This document shows, piece after piece, positions 52,762 through 61,949 of a stretch of 64,000 nucleotides of DNA (its first letter is position 1; every line of letters starts with the position of its first letter). The position numbers and the translations under genes were made by a program. The notes beneath the pieces were generated by a model. It did no database searches, was not told where the DNA came from, and saw only the letters and a program-made list of their open reading frames with translations. The stretch comes from Shewanella metallivivens (GTDB lineage: Bacteria; Pseudomonadota; Gammaproteobacteria; Enterobacterales; Shewanellaceae): the NCBI RefSeq assembly GCF_028750675.1, contig NZ_JAQQPZ010000015.1, positions 45,767-109,766 of the forward strand. Reading direction: 5' to 3'.

Positions 52762-53364
52762 ATGTGGGATCAAAGGTATAACGAACAAGGTTTTGTATAT
52801 GGTGTTGAGCCTAATGATTTTTTAAAATCTGAATGTTCTCGTATACCAAAAGGTGGTCGAGTGCTGTGTTTAGCTGAAGGTGAAGGTCGAAATGCGGTGT
52901 TTTTGGCTAAACAAGGCTATAAGGTGACTGCCGTTGATCAATCTTCCGTCGGCCTTAAAAAAGCACAAGCCTTTGCTGTAGAGTGCGGTGTAGAAATTAC
53001 AACTGTGGTTGCGGATTTAAGCCACTATGATTTAGGGAAAAACGTTTGGGATGGCATCGTCTCAATCTCTGCACATGTTCCCCCTTCATTACGTAAAGAT
53101 CTCCACCAGCAAGCGGTAAATGCACTCAAAACTAACGGTATATTTATTTTAGAAGCCTATACAGAACGCCATATTTATATGACGGGCATAGGCGGACCGC
53201 CTCCATCGAGCAAAGAATTATTTATGTCTTTGGAAGCACTAGAAACCGAGCTTAAAGGGCTCGAATTTTTGGTTGGCATTGAAGTAGAAAGGCACATCTC
53301 TGAGGGTAAATATCATCAAGGAGACAGTGCAGTGGTGCAAATCGTGAGCTGCAAAACGGCTTAA
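52762..53364 (+). CDS. Class I SAM-dependent methyltransferase (TehB/thiopurine-methyltransferase-like)
   Basis: A 200-residue protein. MWDQRYNEQGFVYGVEPNDFL is typical of small TehB-like methyltransferases, followed by the SAM loop VLCLAEGEGRNAVFLA, AVDQSSVGL and VADLSHYDL. The catalytic substrate is unknown; relatives act on tellurite, thiols or small molecules. ATG at 52762 has GGAG five bases upstream; a GTG six bases earlier is open but less likely. No operon partner. Confidence 0.82.
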   Translation: MWDQRYNEQGFVYGVEPNDFLKSECSRIPKGGRVLCLAEGEGRNAVFLAKQGYKVTAVDQSSVGLKKAQAFAVECGVEITTVVADLSHYDLGKNVWDGIVSISAHVPPSLRKDLHQQAVNALKTNGIFILEAYTERHIYMTGIGGPPPSSKELFMSLEALETELKGLEFLVGIEVERHISEGKYHQGDSAVVQIVSCKTA

Positions 53365-53553
53365 ATCAACCCAGCGGTGGAGGCCAAAATTCATACTTAT
53401 AACTGTCGGATGTATTACCTTCGTTATACCCATTTACTGAGAACAATCAATTGTACATTTAAGAAACAATCACTTATAGTTTTATGCAGTTTAAATAAAG
53501 CACAGTAATTACAGTATCTGCTGTGATGAAAGCATAATACTAGGGAGAGTAAA

Positions 53554-53991
53554 ATGCGATTATTAGTCTTGGCCGTACTATTAAGTGTGGTGGTTTCGCA
53601 TCCTAGCGAAGCGAAAAGAATGAATATTTACGGTGAAACCCTCGTCACAGACATTACCCCTGAAAGCGGTGCAATGTGGACGCGCGTTAACCATCAAGCG
53701 CCATTGTATCCAATTGAACTTGCTAAGGCACGAATGGCTGGCTGTACAGTATTGTCATTTGATGTTGTTGAATCTGGTAAAGCAGAAAATATTCAAACCG
53801 TCATTTCAATACCCCATACTAAGATTAGTCGACACGCAAAAAGTATTGTGAGTCAGTGGCAATGGCAAACAGATCAAACACCAACCGCGAAAGAAAGCCA
53901 CACTGTTCGTCTCGACTTTTGTTTAGGGCTAGAATCGACTGAGAAGACTCAGCAAGCTTGTGCAAAACAAGTACAACTCCCATGTGAGTAA
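53554..53991 (+). CDS. Exported protein with TonB C-terminal-like domain
   Basis: A 145-residue protein with a short signal peptide (ending PSEA-K). Residues about 45-115 resemble the TonB C-terminal domain: APLYPIELAKARMAGCTVLSF, VVESGKAENIQTV and IVSQWQWQTDQ. The usual N-terminal membrane anchor and Pro-rich spacer of TonB are missing, so it is not an energy transducer itself. Four cysteines in the mature chain suggest disulfides. Function unknown; AGGGAG precedes the ATG. Confidence 0.7.
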   Translation: MRLLVLAVLLSVVVSHPSEAKRMNIYGETLVTDITPESGAMWTRVNHQAPLYPIELAKARMAGCTVLSFDVVESGKAENIQTVISIPHTKISRHAKSIVSQWQWQTDQTPTAKESHTVRLDFCLGLESTEKTQQACAKQVQLPCE

Positions 53992-54062
53992 TTCTATGAC
54001 TTGCAGTCGTATTTGATTTTTAGAACAAATAGAAATTAATCATCATGGATGTATTTGCGCGT

Positions 54063-54091
54063 GTTGGTGAGAAGATACCATTCTCACCAAC
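54063..54091. repeat. Inverted repeat between convergent genes
   Basis: Perfect 11-bp arms (GTTGGTGAGAA and complement) with a seven-base loop lie between the TonB-like gene and the 3' end of the sensor kinase gene. No T-run on either side, so a terminator or mRNA-protecting role is only possible. Confidence 0.55.
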
Positions 54092-54161
54092 CAAGCAGAC
54101 CCTCTCTAAGGCATTTCTATCTTGCTTCTCTCTGTAATCGCAACAAACTCAATCTCAACAT

Positions 54162-55619
54162 TTAGCCTTGACTCACCAACTCTATCTTAAACTCACTTCC
54201 CACACCTGGTTGGCTGTCGATTTCAATTTTGCACTTTAATAAGCCCAATAGTTGCCTGACGATGGCGAGTCCGACGCCAAGTTGCGGCAGGCTTTGATTC
54301 GGTTCAAATGACAGTGAAGTCATCGACAATTGTTTCAGAGCGTCAACTTCATGTTTGTGCATGCCGGCGCCGGTGTCGCGCACGGTTAACCATTGTTGGC
54401 CATTGTGTTGTGTGTTGATAATTTGAATTTTTCCACCAGCAGGTGTGTAGCGTAGTGCGTTATCGACTAAGTTGTTGAGGATGCGGCGCATTAATGTGGG
54501 GTCGGTATAGATTTGTTCTGCATGATTAATGTCAAAATCAAGTTGAACGCCGAGCTTTTTAGCACGCGGGGTAAAGGTTTGTTCAATGTCGCTGAGCAGC
54601 TCAGTTAAATTAACCTGTTGCAGTTGCGCATCGATTTGGCCGTTTTCTAATGCGGCTAATTCCAATAACTGGGCGAGCAATTGCTGTAATGTTTGGCCTG
54701 AGTTGGCTGCATATTGGATCAGCGCCTCGTCGCGTTCATGGTCAGGTAAAATAAGCCAGGTATCGATATAACCTAAAAGCGCGGTAAGCGGGGTTTTTAA
54801 GTCATGCGACAAATGCAATAAAAAGTCGTGTTTAGCTTGTTGTTGGCGCTTAACTTGCTGTTGTTGCAACTGGATTTCTTGCAGCAGGTGATTAATATGA
54901 TGGCTCAGTTGGCTTATCTCTAAACTGCCTCGATAACGCTGCGGCAGCATTAGGTTGTCCGACATTGGGTTATTTTTAAGCTCAGTTAAGTCTTGGGCTA
55001 GCTTTTGGATCGGCCGGGTAAAATAGCGCAATAAAATCACAAACAGCACTAGGGCAAAAATGATCCAAAAACCTATTGTTGCTCCCCAAATTTTAGGTTG
55101 GTTTTCGGCATTGATAAGCGCTTGCCAGCTGTCGTAATCTTCACCACCAATGATGACGTACAAATAGCCACTGTGAAGCCCTTCTGGTGTTACCAGTTTA
55201 CTGACAGAAAATATCTTGTGGGTGTCTTCGCTGCGCGGATCGGTGCCAAGCACTGGCAGGTTTTCGCCGGCTAAAAACTGTTGAATAATATGAGTATCCA
55301 CGCGGTGGTTTTTAATTTTTTCGTCTTTGGCATCATAGGCAATCACTTTGCCATTTGGGTCTAGGGTATAAATTTCAAAGCTTGGGCCTAGCAACATAAA
55401 GTCATGAAAGGCTTCTTTAAGTGCCGCGTCAGAGGTAATCCCTTGAGACAATAACGGGTTAATGTGAGCCATGTGTTCGGCCAGCTCACGGTGCAGTGAT
55501 TGTTGTATTTGGTTGCGGCTAAACTCATGGTTAAGTTGTAGCCATTGCCATAAGGCAACAAATAACAGTAATACAACTAGGGTTGCGGCTAAAAATAATC
55601 GGTTAAATAAGCGATTCAT
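54162..55619 (-). CDS. Sensor histidine kinase
   Basis: A 485-residue membrane kinase: helices at about 8-28 and 178-198 flank a periplasmic sensor domain, then a HAMP-like segment, the dimerisation/phosphoacceptor domain with H272 (HLSHDLKTPLTALLGY) and an ATPase domain with N (RILNNLVDNALRYT), G1 (VRDTGAGM) and G2 (LGVGLAIVR) boxes. It overlaps the response regulator gene by one base, forming a two-component system. It is the fourth gene in line with two spondin-domain genes, which may be its targets or sensors. Confidence 0.9.
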   Translation of the reverse strand: MNRLFNRLFLAATLVVLLLFVALWQWLQLNHEFSRNQIQQSLHRELAEHMAHINPLLSQGITSDAALKEAFHDFMLLGPSFEIYTLDPNGKVIAYDAKDEKIKNHRVDTHIIQQFLAGENLPVLGTDPRSEDTHKIFSVSKLVTPEGLHSGYLYVIIGGEDYDSWQALINAENQPKIWGATIGFWIIFALVLFVILLRYFTRPIQKLAQDLTELKNNPMSDNLMLPQRYRGSLEISQLSHHINHLLQEIQLQQQQVKRQQQAKHDFLLHLSHDLKTPLTALLGYIDTWLILPDHERDEALIQYAANSGQTLQQLLAQLLELAALENGQIDAQLQQVNLTELLSDIEQTFTPRAKKLGVQLDFDINHAEQIYTDPTLMRRILNNLVDNALRYTPAGGKIQIINTQHNGQQWLTVRDTGAGMHKHEVDALKQLSMTSLSFEPNQSLPQLGVGLAIVRQLLGLLKCKIEIDSQPGVGSEFKIELVSQG

Positions 55620-56353
55620 TAGTGGGTTTGCACCTCTGGTGGTGAAAATTTATAGCCTACGCCCCACACTGTTTTGACTAAGTCGTGTTCGGGTGAGCAT
55701 TGCGATAGCTTATTGCGTAATCGATTGATATGGCTGTTTACTGTGTGCTCGTAACCGTCGTAGTTGTAACCCCATACCGCCTCCAATAACTGCATCCGGC
55801 TGAAGACTTGCTGCGGATGTTTGGCTAAAAACAGCAGTAAATCAAACTCGCGGGCGGTGAGGGTCAGTGCTTTGTTGAACGCTTTGACTTCGCGGGTGCT
55901 AGAGTTAATGGTGACACTATTAAATTCAATTTGTTGGGTTTGTTCTTGTTGGGCTTTACCACGCCTTAATAACGCTTTTACTCGTGCGCGCAGTTCTAAC
56001 ACACTAAAGGGTTTTACGAGGTAATCGTCAGCTCCAGCTTCAAGGCCTAATACTACGTCAGCCTCTGAATCTTTAGCAGTTAATAGCATGAGCGGAACTT
56101 CCTTACCGGCTTGGCGTAATTGCTCACACAGCATAATGCCGTCACCATCGGGGAGCATGCGGTCTAATAAAATTAAATCGAGCTTTTTATGTTCAATAAT
56201 CTGCATGGCTTGCTTTAATGTGGTGGCGTGATCAACTTGGTAGTTGAGCGCTTTGAGGTTAAGCATGACCAATTTAGCCAGGTCTTGTTCATCTTCTACC
56301 AGTAAAATATGTTGTGGGCAGGCATGGCCGTTATGTTTAGTGGTTCCATTCAT
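55619..56353 (-). CDS. OmpR-family response regulator
   Basis: A 244-residue regulator: receiver domain with acidic pocket E20/D21 and phospho-acceptor D64 (LILLDRMLPDGDG), T (LLTAKD) and K (YLVKPF) residues, then an OmpR-type winged helix (LTAREFDLLLFLAKHPQQVF, VNSHINRLRNKL). GAGGA before the ATG is a good ribosome site but can pair with a segment 30 bases upstream in the mRNA (see 56361-56411). It is upstream of, and coupled to, the kinase. Confidence 0.92.
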   Translation of the reverse strand: MNGTTKHNGHACPQHILLVEDEQDLAKLVMLNLKALNYQVDHATTLKQAMQIIEHKKLDLILLDRMLPDGDGIMLCEQLRQAGKEVPLMLLTAKDSEADVVLGLEAGADDYLVKPFSVLELRARVKALLRRGKAQQEQTQQIEFNSVTINSSTREVKAFNKALTLTAREFDLLLFLAKHPQQVFSRMQLLEAVWGYNYDGYEHTVNSHINRLRNKLSQCSPEHDLVKTVWGVGYKFSPPEVQTH

Positions 56354-56360
56354 GTTGAGT

Positions 56361-56442
56361 TCCTCAAAGCAAATCCAGTCGTTGCATTAACAACTAGACC
56401 TGCTTTGAGGAGAATAAATTTCAGCTTGGTTGAAATTTATTC
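56361..56442 (-). promoter_or_regulatory. Tandem stems in the leader of the response regulator gene; one covers its ribosome site
   Basis: In the minus-strand transcript, TCCTCAAAGCA (56411-56401) is fully complementary to TGCTTTGAGGA (56371-56361), which includes the Shine-Dalgarno GAGGA. Just before it, a 12-bp stem (GAATAAATTTCA arms, 56412-56442) overlaps the stop of the spondin lipoprotein gene. No U-run is present, so translational rather than transcriptional control is suggested. Confidence 0.6.
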
Positions 56443-57156
56443 CGTTCTGGTGATGGTGACGCCGAATACTGGGTTATCAAAACGGTGTGATGCATCCAGT
56501 ACTGAGTCATCTAAACCGTCATACATTGAAATTACCCCAGGATGAATATGGACAAAGTCGACATCATCACGCGCGGCGTTATATCCTTCGCCGCCATCGG
56601 CTGGCCCTGGAATGGTGCCTTTGGCTTCGGTGTTTGCCTCGGTGCCCGCATCATACGCCATAAACTTCATTGAGCTGGAGGCGTCGACTTGCATACCGGC
56701 AATGTTATAACTGTTTACACCGGTAAATGCATCGTTAGTGTTCACTAGCATGGTCGCTAGGCTAATGCTGGCAACGTCTGTTTCATCTAACGTGATGGTG
56801 AGGGTTTCACTTGCGCCGGGCATTAATAAACCTGCACCGTTAACGCTGCTAGTCAGCACATCTAATGCCGCGATATCAGCGGTGTCACCACCTTCGGCCA
56901 TTTTTTCTATGGCTTCACTTGCCATTTCACCCGCGTTCCACAGCATGGCATCGCTAGCATGAGCCGCTAAAATCACCGGAGACATGGGTTGGTTCGCGGT
57001 GAGGTTAATGACGGTAACCGTGAAGGTTTGCATCACTGGTGCTGGTGGCGTCTCGTCAACAGTGTCATTATCATCATCGCCACACGCGGTTAGTAAGGTG
57101 GCTGCTGCCAACATGGCCAGTAAACTGGGCTTTAATGTAAAATCAGTGGGTTTCAT
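56437..57156 (-). CDS. Spondin-domain lipoprotein
   Basis: A 239-residue predicted lipoprotein (lipobox LLTACG, Cys near 25) with an acidic Asp/Pro linker and a Spondin_N-type domain: TFTVTVINLTANQPMSPVILAAH, LATMLVNTNDAFTGVN and YDAGTEANTE are the family hallmarks, ending HIHPGV. The domain is better known from animal extracellular matrix proteins; bacterial roles are unclear. It is 11 bp after a paralogous secreted protein and about 83 bp before the response regulator. Confidence 0.82.
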   Translation of the reverse strand: MKPTDFTLKPSLLAMLAAATLLTACGDDDNDTVDETPPAPVMQTFTVTVINLTANQPMSPVILAAHASDAMLWNAGEMASEAIEKMAEGGDTADIAALDVLTSSVNGAGLLMPGASETLTITLDETDVASISLATMLVNTNDAFTGVNSYNIAGMQVDASSSMKFMAYDAGTEANTEAKGTIPGPADGGEGYNAARDDVDFVHIHPGVISMYDGLDDSVLDASHRFDNPVFGVTITRTE

Positions 57157-57167
57157 GGGCTACCTCC

Positions 57168-57869
57168 TTATTTTACTGTTACCACAACTTTGGCAACAGG
57201 GTTCAACCAGCGGTGTACGCGGCTGTCTAGGTCACTCATGCCACCAGCAGGATCTGTGTCACCCAATACACCAGGGTGAGTATGAACGTTAGCGTTTTCG
57301 CTGCTGTCCATTACGCCTGTGCCATTGGTTCCGCCATCTCCACTAGGTGCTGCAGGTATACCCGGTGCACCTGACATACCGCCACCATTAATAATTTCAT
57401 CATTGGCTTCGGTGCCGGCATCATAGGCATTAAGGTACACAGTATAAGTGCCCGCTTCAGTTGGAATTTCCCAGCCGTCTAGCCCAATAAAGGCGTCGTT
57501 GGTTGGTAGTACCATGGCCACAATCGATAGATGAGTGTTATCACCAGTATCAAGCATTACCTCGCTCACACTTGTACCCGCTGCCAGTAAGCCCATTGCT
57601 GGATTTGTGACGGTTACACCCGCATTACCGGTTACAGCAGCATCTAAATCGGCAATGTCTCCACCTTCAGCCATTTTTTGTAACGCGGCAGAGGCTTCGG
57701 TACCGACTTGAAATAAGTGGCTATCTGCATCGTGAGCGGCAATTAACAGTGGGGTAAAGTGATTTCCGTGAGTTAAATTGGTTACACTGACTTCAATGTC
57801 AGAAGCCAAAGTTGGAAGGCTAAATAATCCAGCAGCCATAAGACTTGCAGTCACTAATGTACGTTTCAT
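57168..57869 (-). CDS. Exported spondin-domain protein
   Basis: A 233-residue protein with a cleavable signal peptide (ending LPTLAS) and a Spondin_N-type domain: VSVTNLTHGNHFTPLLIAAHD, VAMVLPTNDAFIGLDGWEIP, YDAGTEANDE and a late NVHTHPGV. It is a paralogue of the next gene but lacks the lipobox. ATG at 57869 has AGGAG seven bases upstream; a longer open frame does not. It is the first gene of the spondin-spondin-regulator-kinase run. Confidence 0.84.
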   Translation of the reverse strand: MKRTLVTASLMAAGLFSLPTLASDIEVSVTNLTHGNHFTPLLIAAHDADSHLFQVGTEASAALQKMAEGGDIADLDAAVTGNAGVTVTNPAMGLLAAGTSVSEVMLDTGDNTHLSIVAMVLPTNDAFIGLDGWEIPTEAGTYTVYLNAYDAGTEANDEIINGGGMSGAPGIPAAPSGDGGTNGTGVMDSSENANVHTHPGVLGDTDPAGGMSDLDSRVHRWLNPVAKVVVTVK

Positions 57870-58013
57870 AACCGAGCTCCTTTTGTTTAATTGCAATCAG
57901 TATGCAGCAGGAGTTTCACTAGGTTATTGCCAAATTATCACAAAAGTTTAACATCGTAGCTGGCTATATTGGCGTGTGCTAAAGTGTGCCTAAATAAACA
58001 AAAAAATAAGATT

Positions 58014-58565
58014 ATGATCAGAGAACTAACCCACGCAGACTTTGATGCAGTGATTGCCCTAGGTGAAATAGTCCACGGCAGCGGCTATATGGATATTGCT
58101 GAACTAACTGCGATTTATCATAAAGGCATAAAGCACGGTATTAATGCCAATTTTGTCGCAATTGAAAACAATCAGCTAATTGGTTTTAGGTTGACCTATG
58201 CTGCAGGGCAATGGCCGCAAGATCAATGGTGCACAGTAGGCAAGTGGGGGGTTGCATTTGAGGACGTGTGTTATTTCAAATCAAATACCATTGCCGAATC
58301 TGCCCGTGGTAAAGGCCTTGGCGGACAATTATTAGCTGCATCCAAAGCGGCGGTTATTGCCCAAGGCGCTAAAGCGGGAGTGAGCCATTTGTGGCAACAA
58401 AGCCCTAATAATGCGGCGGTGCGCTATTTTACCAAAGCCGGAGGTGTGTTAATTGCCGAGCACCCACAACGCTGGCACCAGCGTTACATGGGCGAAGATT
58501 ATATTTGCGTTATTTGTGATAACGACTGCCACTGCGTCGCTTGCGAAATGTTGTTAGTTTTTTAG
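58014..58565 (+). CDS. GNAT-family N-acetyltransferase
   Basis: A 183-residue protein of the GNAT fold: MIRELTHADFDAVIALGE start, a central beta region, the acetyl-CoA pyrophosphate loop ARGKGLGGQLL and the motif B segment SPNNAAVRYFTKAGG. The substrate is unknown. ATG at 58014 gives the family N terminus although its ribosome site is weak; an open extension to 57969 is not conserved-looking. It lies 31 bp before the FAD oxidoreductase gene, so the two are probably cotranscribed. Four cysteines are clustered near the C terminus. Confidence 0.82.
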   Translation: MIRELTHADFDAVIALGEIVHGSGYMDIAELTAIYHKGIKHGINANFVAIENNQLIGFRLTYAAGQWPQDQWCTVGKWGVAFEDVCYFKSNTIAESARGKGLGGQLLAASKAAVIAQGAKAGVSHLWQQSPNNAAVRYFTKAGGVLIAEHPQRWHQRYMGEDYICVICDNDCHCVACEMLLVF

Positions 58566-58596
58566 CCTGATTCCCCTGATTAATAAGAAGAATAAT

Positions 58597-59937
58597 ATGT
58601 ACGATCCGCTGGTAAATTCTCATCCTAACAATCAACCTTTTTCGCCAAGCTATTGGGCGACGACACAGGCATTGGGTGCTGCAACAGCGCCATTGTCGGG
58701 TCGGCAACATACCGATGTGGCGATTATTGGCGGCGGCTATACCGGGCTGTTAACTGCGTATTATTTGGCCAGTGAGTTTAATATTGACTGCCATGTGTTG
58801 GAGGCCAATCAAGTCGGGTTTGGTGCCAGCGCCCGTAATGCTGGTTTTGTATTAAAAGGCTCTGGTCGTTTAGGGTACGCAGCCATGACTAAACGCTGGG
58901 ACTTAGCCACCACCAAAGGTATTTATAATGAATTTACCCAAGCGGTCGCGCGCGTTGATGGCTTAATTAAACAACACAATATTGCCTGTGAGCCACAAGA
59001 AGCGGGTTACTTAAAGGTGGCCCATAATGCTAAGGCATTAGTTACATTGCAAAATGCGGCCAAGTATATTCAACAGCACCTTGCAGATGACCAAGACAGT
59101 GGCGCTGAGTTTATTAATAGCGGCGATTTTAGAGCGCAATATTTAGATCATCATCAAGCTTATGGTGCCTTGCGTTTAAAAGATGGTTTTGGCCTTAACC
59201 CGCTTAAATTATTACTCGGTTATAAAGACATGCTTCATGCTCAAGGCGTGACGATATCTGAGCAATCGTGTGTGTTAGAGTGGATTGAAGAGGGCGCTAA
59301 GCATCGGCTGATGACTTCTAACGGTGAATTGATTGCCAATAAAGTGGTTATGGCGGGCAATGCGTATACCCCCAAACGATTTAATCAACGTATAGATGAC
59401 AAATTTTTACCCATATTAAGCAATGTGATCGTAACCGAGCCGCTTACCGCGCAAGAGCTGGCACAAGCTGGTTTGCATACGCACCAGGTCACCATGGACA
59501 CCCGTATTTTAAAATACTATTACCGCTTATTGCCCGACAACCGCTTACTGTTTGGTGGGCGCGGTGCGGTATGGGGTAAAGACGCGGCCAACCCTGTGTA
59601 TGGCGAGCGTTTAAAAATGGCACTGAATAAGTGTTTTCCGAGTTTGTCGAGCAAAGCGATTGCCTATAACTGGACCGGCTGGATTGCCGCAGCAATGGAC
59701 GATATGCCCCATGTGTATAGCAAAGGTGGCGTAGGGTACAGCTTAGGATATTGTGGTGCAGGAGTGTCGTTTAGTAGCCAAGCAGCGTACCGATTAGCAC
59801 AAAGCATTGCGGGTGAAACCTTGCCTAATCTGCCTTTATACCAGCAACCGTTACCGACATTCCCCTTTACCCAAGCAAGGCGCCTTGGGCAATGGGGTTA
59901 TTATCATTATGGTTGGTTAAAAGACCGCTTTGGTTAA
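58597..59937 (+). CDS. FAD-dependent amine oxidoreductase (PuuB-like)
   Basis: A 446-residue DAO-fold enzyme: the Rossmann motif VAIIGGGYTGLLTAYYLA (41-58), EANQVGFGASARNAGFV (FAD-binding, as in gamma-glutamylputrescine oxidase PuuB) and a C-terminal GYCGAGVSFSSQAAYRLA loop. It likely oxidises an amine or amino-acid derivative. PuuB-like is by remembered similarity; no other puu gene is present. It may act on the same substrate as the adjacent acetyltransferase. Convergent with nhaC-like. Confidence 0.82.
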   Translation: MYDPLVNSHPNNQPFSPSYWATTQALGAATAPLSGRQHTDVAIIGGGYTGLLTAYYLASEFNIDCHVLEANQVGFGASARNAGFVLKGSGRLGYAAMTKRWDLATTKGIYNEFTQAVARVDGLIKQHNIACEPQEAGYLKVAHNAKALVTLQNAAKYIQQHLADDQDSGAEFINSGDFRAQYLDHHQAYGALRLKDGFGLNPLKLLLGYKDMLHAQGVTISEQSCVLEWIEEGAKHRLMTSNGELIANKVVMAGNAYTPKRFNQRIDDKFLPILSNVIVTEPLTAQELAQAGLHTHQVTMDTRILKYYYRLLPDNRLLFGGRGAVWGKDAANPVYGERLKMALNKCFPSLSSKAIAYNWTGWIAAAMDDMPHVYSKGGVGYSLGYCGAGVSFSSQAAYRLAQSIAGETLPNLPLYQQPLPTFPFTQARRLGQWGYYHYGWLKDRFG

Positions 59938-59970
59938 CTGTCTATGTTGCCTTGTATGTTGCTTCGTTGA

Positions 59971-61470
59971 TTAACCGACAACTTCGCCAGTGCTTATTTT
60001 GGTTTCGTCCAACGGCTCGATTTTGACATTGAAATAGGCATAAGTGGCACTCACAAATGGACACACCAAGTTAAAGAAGGCGTATGGCAAGTAGGCAATG
60101 GTTGCCACGCCTAAGGTGCTGGCCATAAAGGCACCGCAGGTGTTCCATGGCACTAACGGGCTGGTGACGGTTGCCGAGTCTTCAAGTGAACGGCTTAAAT
60201 TCACCGCAGCCAACTTACGGCGGGTGTATTCAATTTTTAGCATTCGCCCAGGCAGTACAATAGCAATGTATTGGTCGGCAGTAATGATATTTGCGCCAAT
60301 ACACACACCTATGGTGGTAATAATTAGGCTGCTGGTGCCGGTCACGACAGTGAGGATGCTTTCTAAGATGCGCCCAAGTAAACCGGTGACTTCCATTACA
60401 CCACCAAATGCCATGGCGCATAAAATTAACCATACTGTGGTCACCATGCTGCTCATGCCGCCGCGGCTTAATAAACTGTCTAATACTTCATCGCCCGTGT
60501 TAGCCACATACCCGTCAAACATGGCAATCCATAAACCTTTAACTAACGCCACGATGGGCAGTAAGGTATCGTCGTGGACAAAAGCGATAACGTTATCAAA
60601 TTGAAATAGTGCCGCGCATGCCGCCCCGGCTAACGTGCCTAATATAACCGTAGGAAATGCAGGCATTCTGCGATTAGCCAAATACAGCACCACTAATAAT
60701 GGGATGAGTAAATGCAGCCCAGGGTGATAGGTTTTGTCTAATAGCGCTAGGGTGTCAGTCAGTTGGTTTTCAATTGGGGTGGCGTCTGCGGTTAAGCCTA
60801 AAAAGGTAAAGCCGATAAGGGCAATAATAATGCTGGGTACTGTGGTCCAGGTCATGTGGCGAATATGGCTAAAAATATCGGTACCAGCCACAGCAGGTGC
60901 AAGGTTGGTCGTGTCAGACATGGGCGACATTTTGTCGCCAAAATAGGCGCCACTGATTATGGCACCCGCAGTAATGTTCACATCTAATCCCATGGCTGAG
61001 GATATCCCCACTAATGCGATACCGAGCGTACCGGCAACGGTCCAGGAGCTGCCAATACTTAACGCTACTACCGCGCACAATAAACAACATGCGGTATAGA
61101 AATAATCGGGGTTCAGGATTTGCATGCCGTAGTAAATCATCGTGGGTACTGTGCCGGCTAAAATCCAGGTGCCAATGAGTGAGCCTACACTGAACAAAAT
61201 TAACAGCGCGCCAGTGGCAACCCCGATACTTTTAACAATTCCGCGCTCCATTTGGTTCCAGCTGTAGCCATTTTTAAAGCCAATGACCATGGCGATGCAC
61301 GCCGCTAACACCAATGCTATTTGGTTAGCACCTGATGAACTGTCAGATGAAAACAAATATACCGCAGCACCAAGCATAATAATGAGCGCGAAAACGGGAA
61401 TAAGTGCATCGAGTAGGGTGGGTTGCTTGTGGTTGGAGGGCGACGGTTTTGAAGACGCGGCTTGAGACAT
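59971..61470 (-). CDS. nhaC: NhaC-family Na+/H+ antiporter
   Basis: A 499-residue inner-membrane protein with about twelve membrane segments. Hallmarks of the NhaC family are GFKNGYSWNQMERGIVKS, GTVPTMIYYGM, SWTVAGTLGIALVGI, the acidic motif GAYFGDKMSPMSDTTNLAPA and SLEDSATVTSPLVPWNTCG. It probably exchanges sodium (or organic cations in some relatives) for protons. The ATG has GGAAA upstream. It is convergent with the FAD oxidoreductase gene, 33 bp apart. Confidence 0.9.
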   Translation of the reverse strand: MSQAASSKPSPSNHKQPTLLDALIPVFALIIMLGAAVYLFSSDSSSGANQIALVLAACIAMVIGFKNGYSWNQMERGIVKSIGVATGALLILFSVGSLIGTWILAGTVPTMIYYGMQILNPDYFYTACCLLCAVVALSIGSSWTVAGTLGIALVGISSAMGLDVNITAGAIISGAYFGDKMSPMSDTTNLAPAVAGTDIFSHIRHMTWTTVPSIIIALIGFTFLGLTADATPIENQLTDTLALLDKTYHPGLHLLIPLLVVLYLANRRMPAFPTVILGTLAGAACAALFQFDNVIAFVHDDTLLPIVALVKGLWIAMFDGYVANTGDEVLDSLLSRGGMSSMVTTVWLILCAMAFGGVMEVTGLLGRILESILTVVTGTSSLIITTIGVCIGANIITADQYIAIVLPGRMLKIEYTRRKLAAVNLSRSLEDSATVTSPLVPWNTCGAFMASTLGVATIAYLPYAFFNLVCPFVSATYAYFNVKIEPLDETKISTGEVVG

Positions 61471-61949
61471 ACGATTTCCTTTATCATTATTATTATGACC
61501 AATATCTCATTCTTGTGAGTTGGCTGTTGCTATTTTAATCACTTGGTAACGAACCTGTAACAGTCACATCCTGACATAAAAATGCCTGTTAAGTCGAATA
61601 TTGTTACTGTGAAAGGATGATTTGAATGAGCGGCATTAAAGTAAGATGGTGTGGCATTGTGCTTGATTAACCTCAACTCTGGTTAAGAGATGAATAAATA
61701 ACCTTGATTCTACCAATAGCCCCATACGATACATTCAAACTTGAAATTTGCTTAGTTATCGGTGTAAAGCGCTGTTTGAAATGCATGTATTATCCAGAGT
61801 TGAGGTTGATTAGTTACATGGCTAGGTTAAGCGACAGGTTAAAAGCATAAATATTCACTAAGGGTATGTGGTGGGACCAGTGATACCCTTGCTAGAATGT
61901 CTAATTTGACTCAGTTAGATGAGCCATTTGAGTGCTCTATATAAATTAA
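61471..61949. other. Gene-free region with an inverted-repeat segment
   Basis: A 479-bp region upstream of nhaC without a convincing ORF. It holds the nhaC promoter by inference and the 61665-61813 inverted-repeat segment. Confidence 0.4.
61665..61813. repeat. Long-range inverted repeat, possible miniature element
   Basis: AACCTCAACTCTGG near 61669 and its complement near 61793 are flanked by further matching bases (about 18 of 22), bounding a 149-bp non-coding segment. It could be a miniature inverted-repeat element or a long stem; there is no second copy in the window to decide. Confidence 0.5.

Noticed and set aside
54063..54091. Terminator for the sensor kinase operon
   Set aside because: The inverted repeat is perfect but has no T-run on either strand.
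56411..56442. Terminator between the spondin lipoprotein and response regulator genes
   Set aside because: The stem is good but is followed by CTCCTC rather than a T-run, so I treat it as part of a leader structure.
60098..60604. 168-aa plus-strand ORF opposite nhaC
   Set aside because: It is the complement of a well-conserved membrane-protein gene; such long shadows are common opposite hydrophobic coding sequence.
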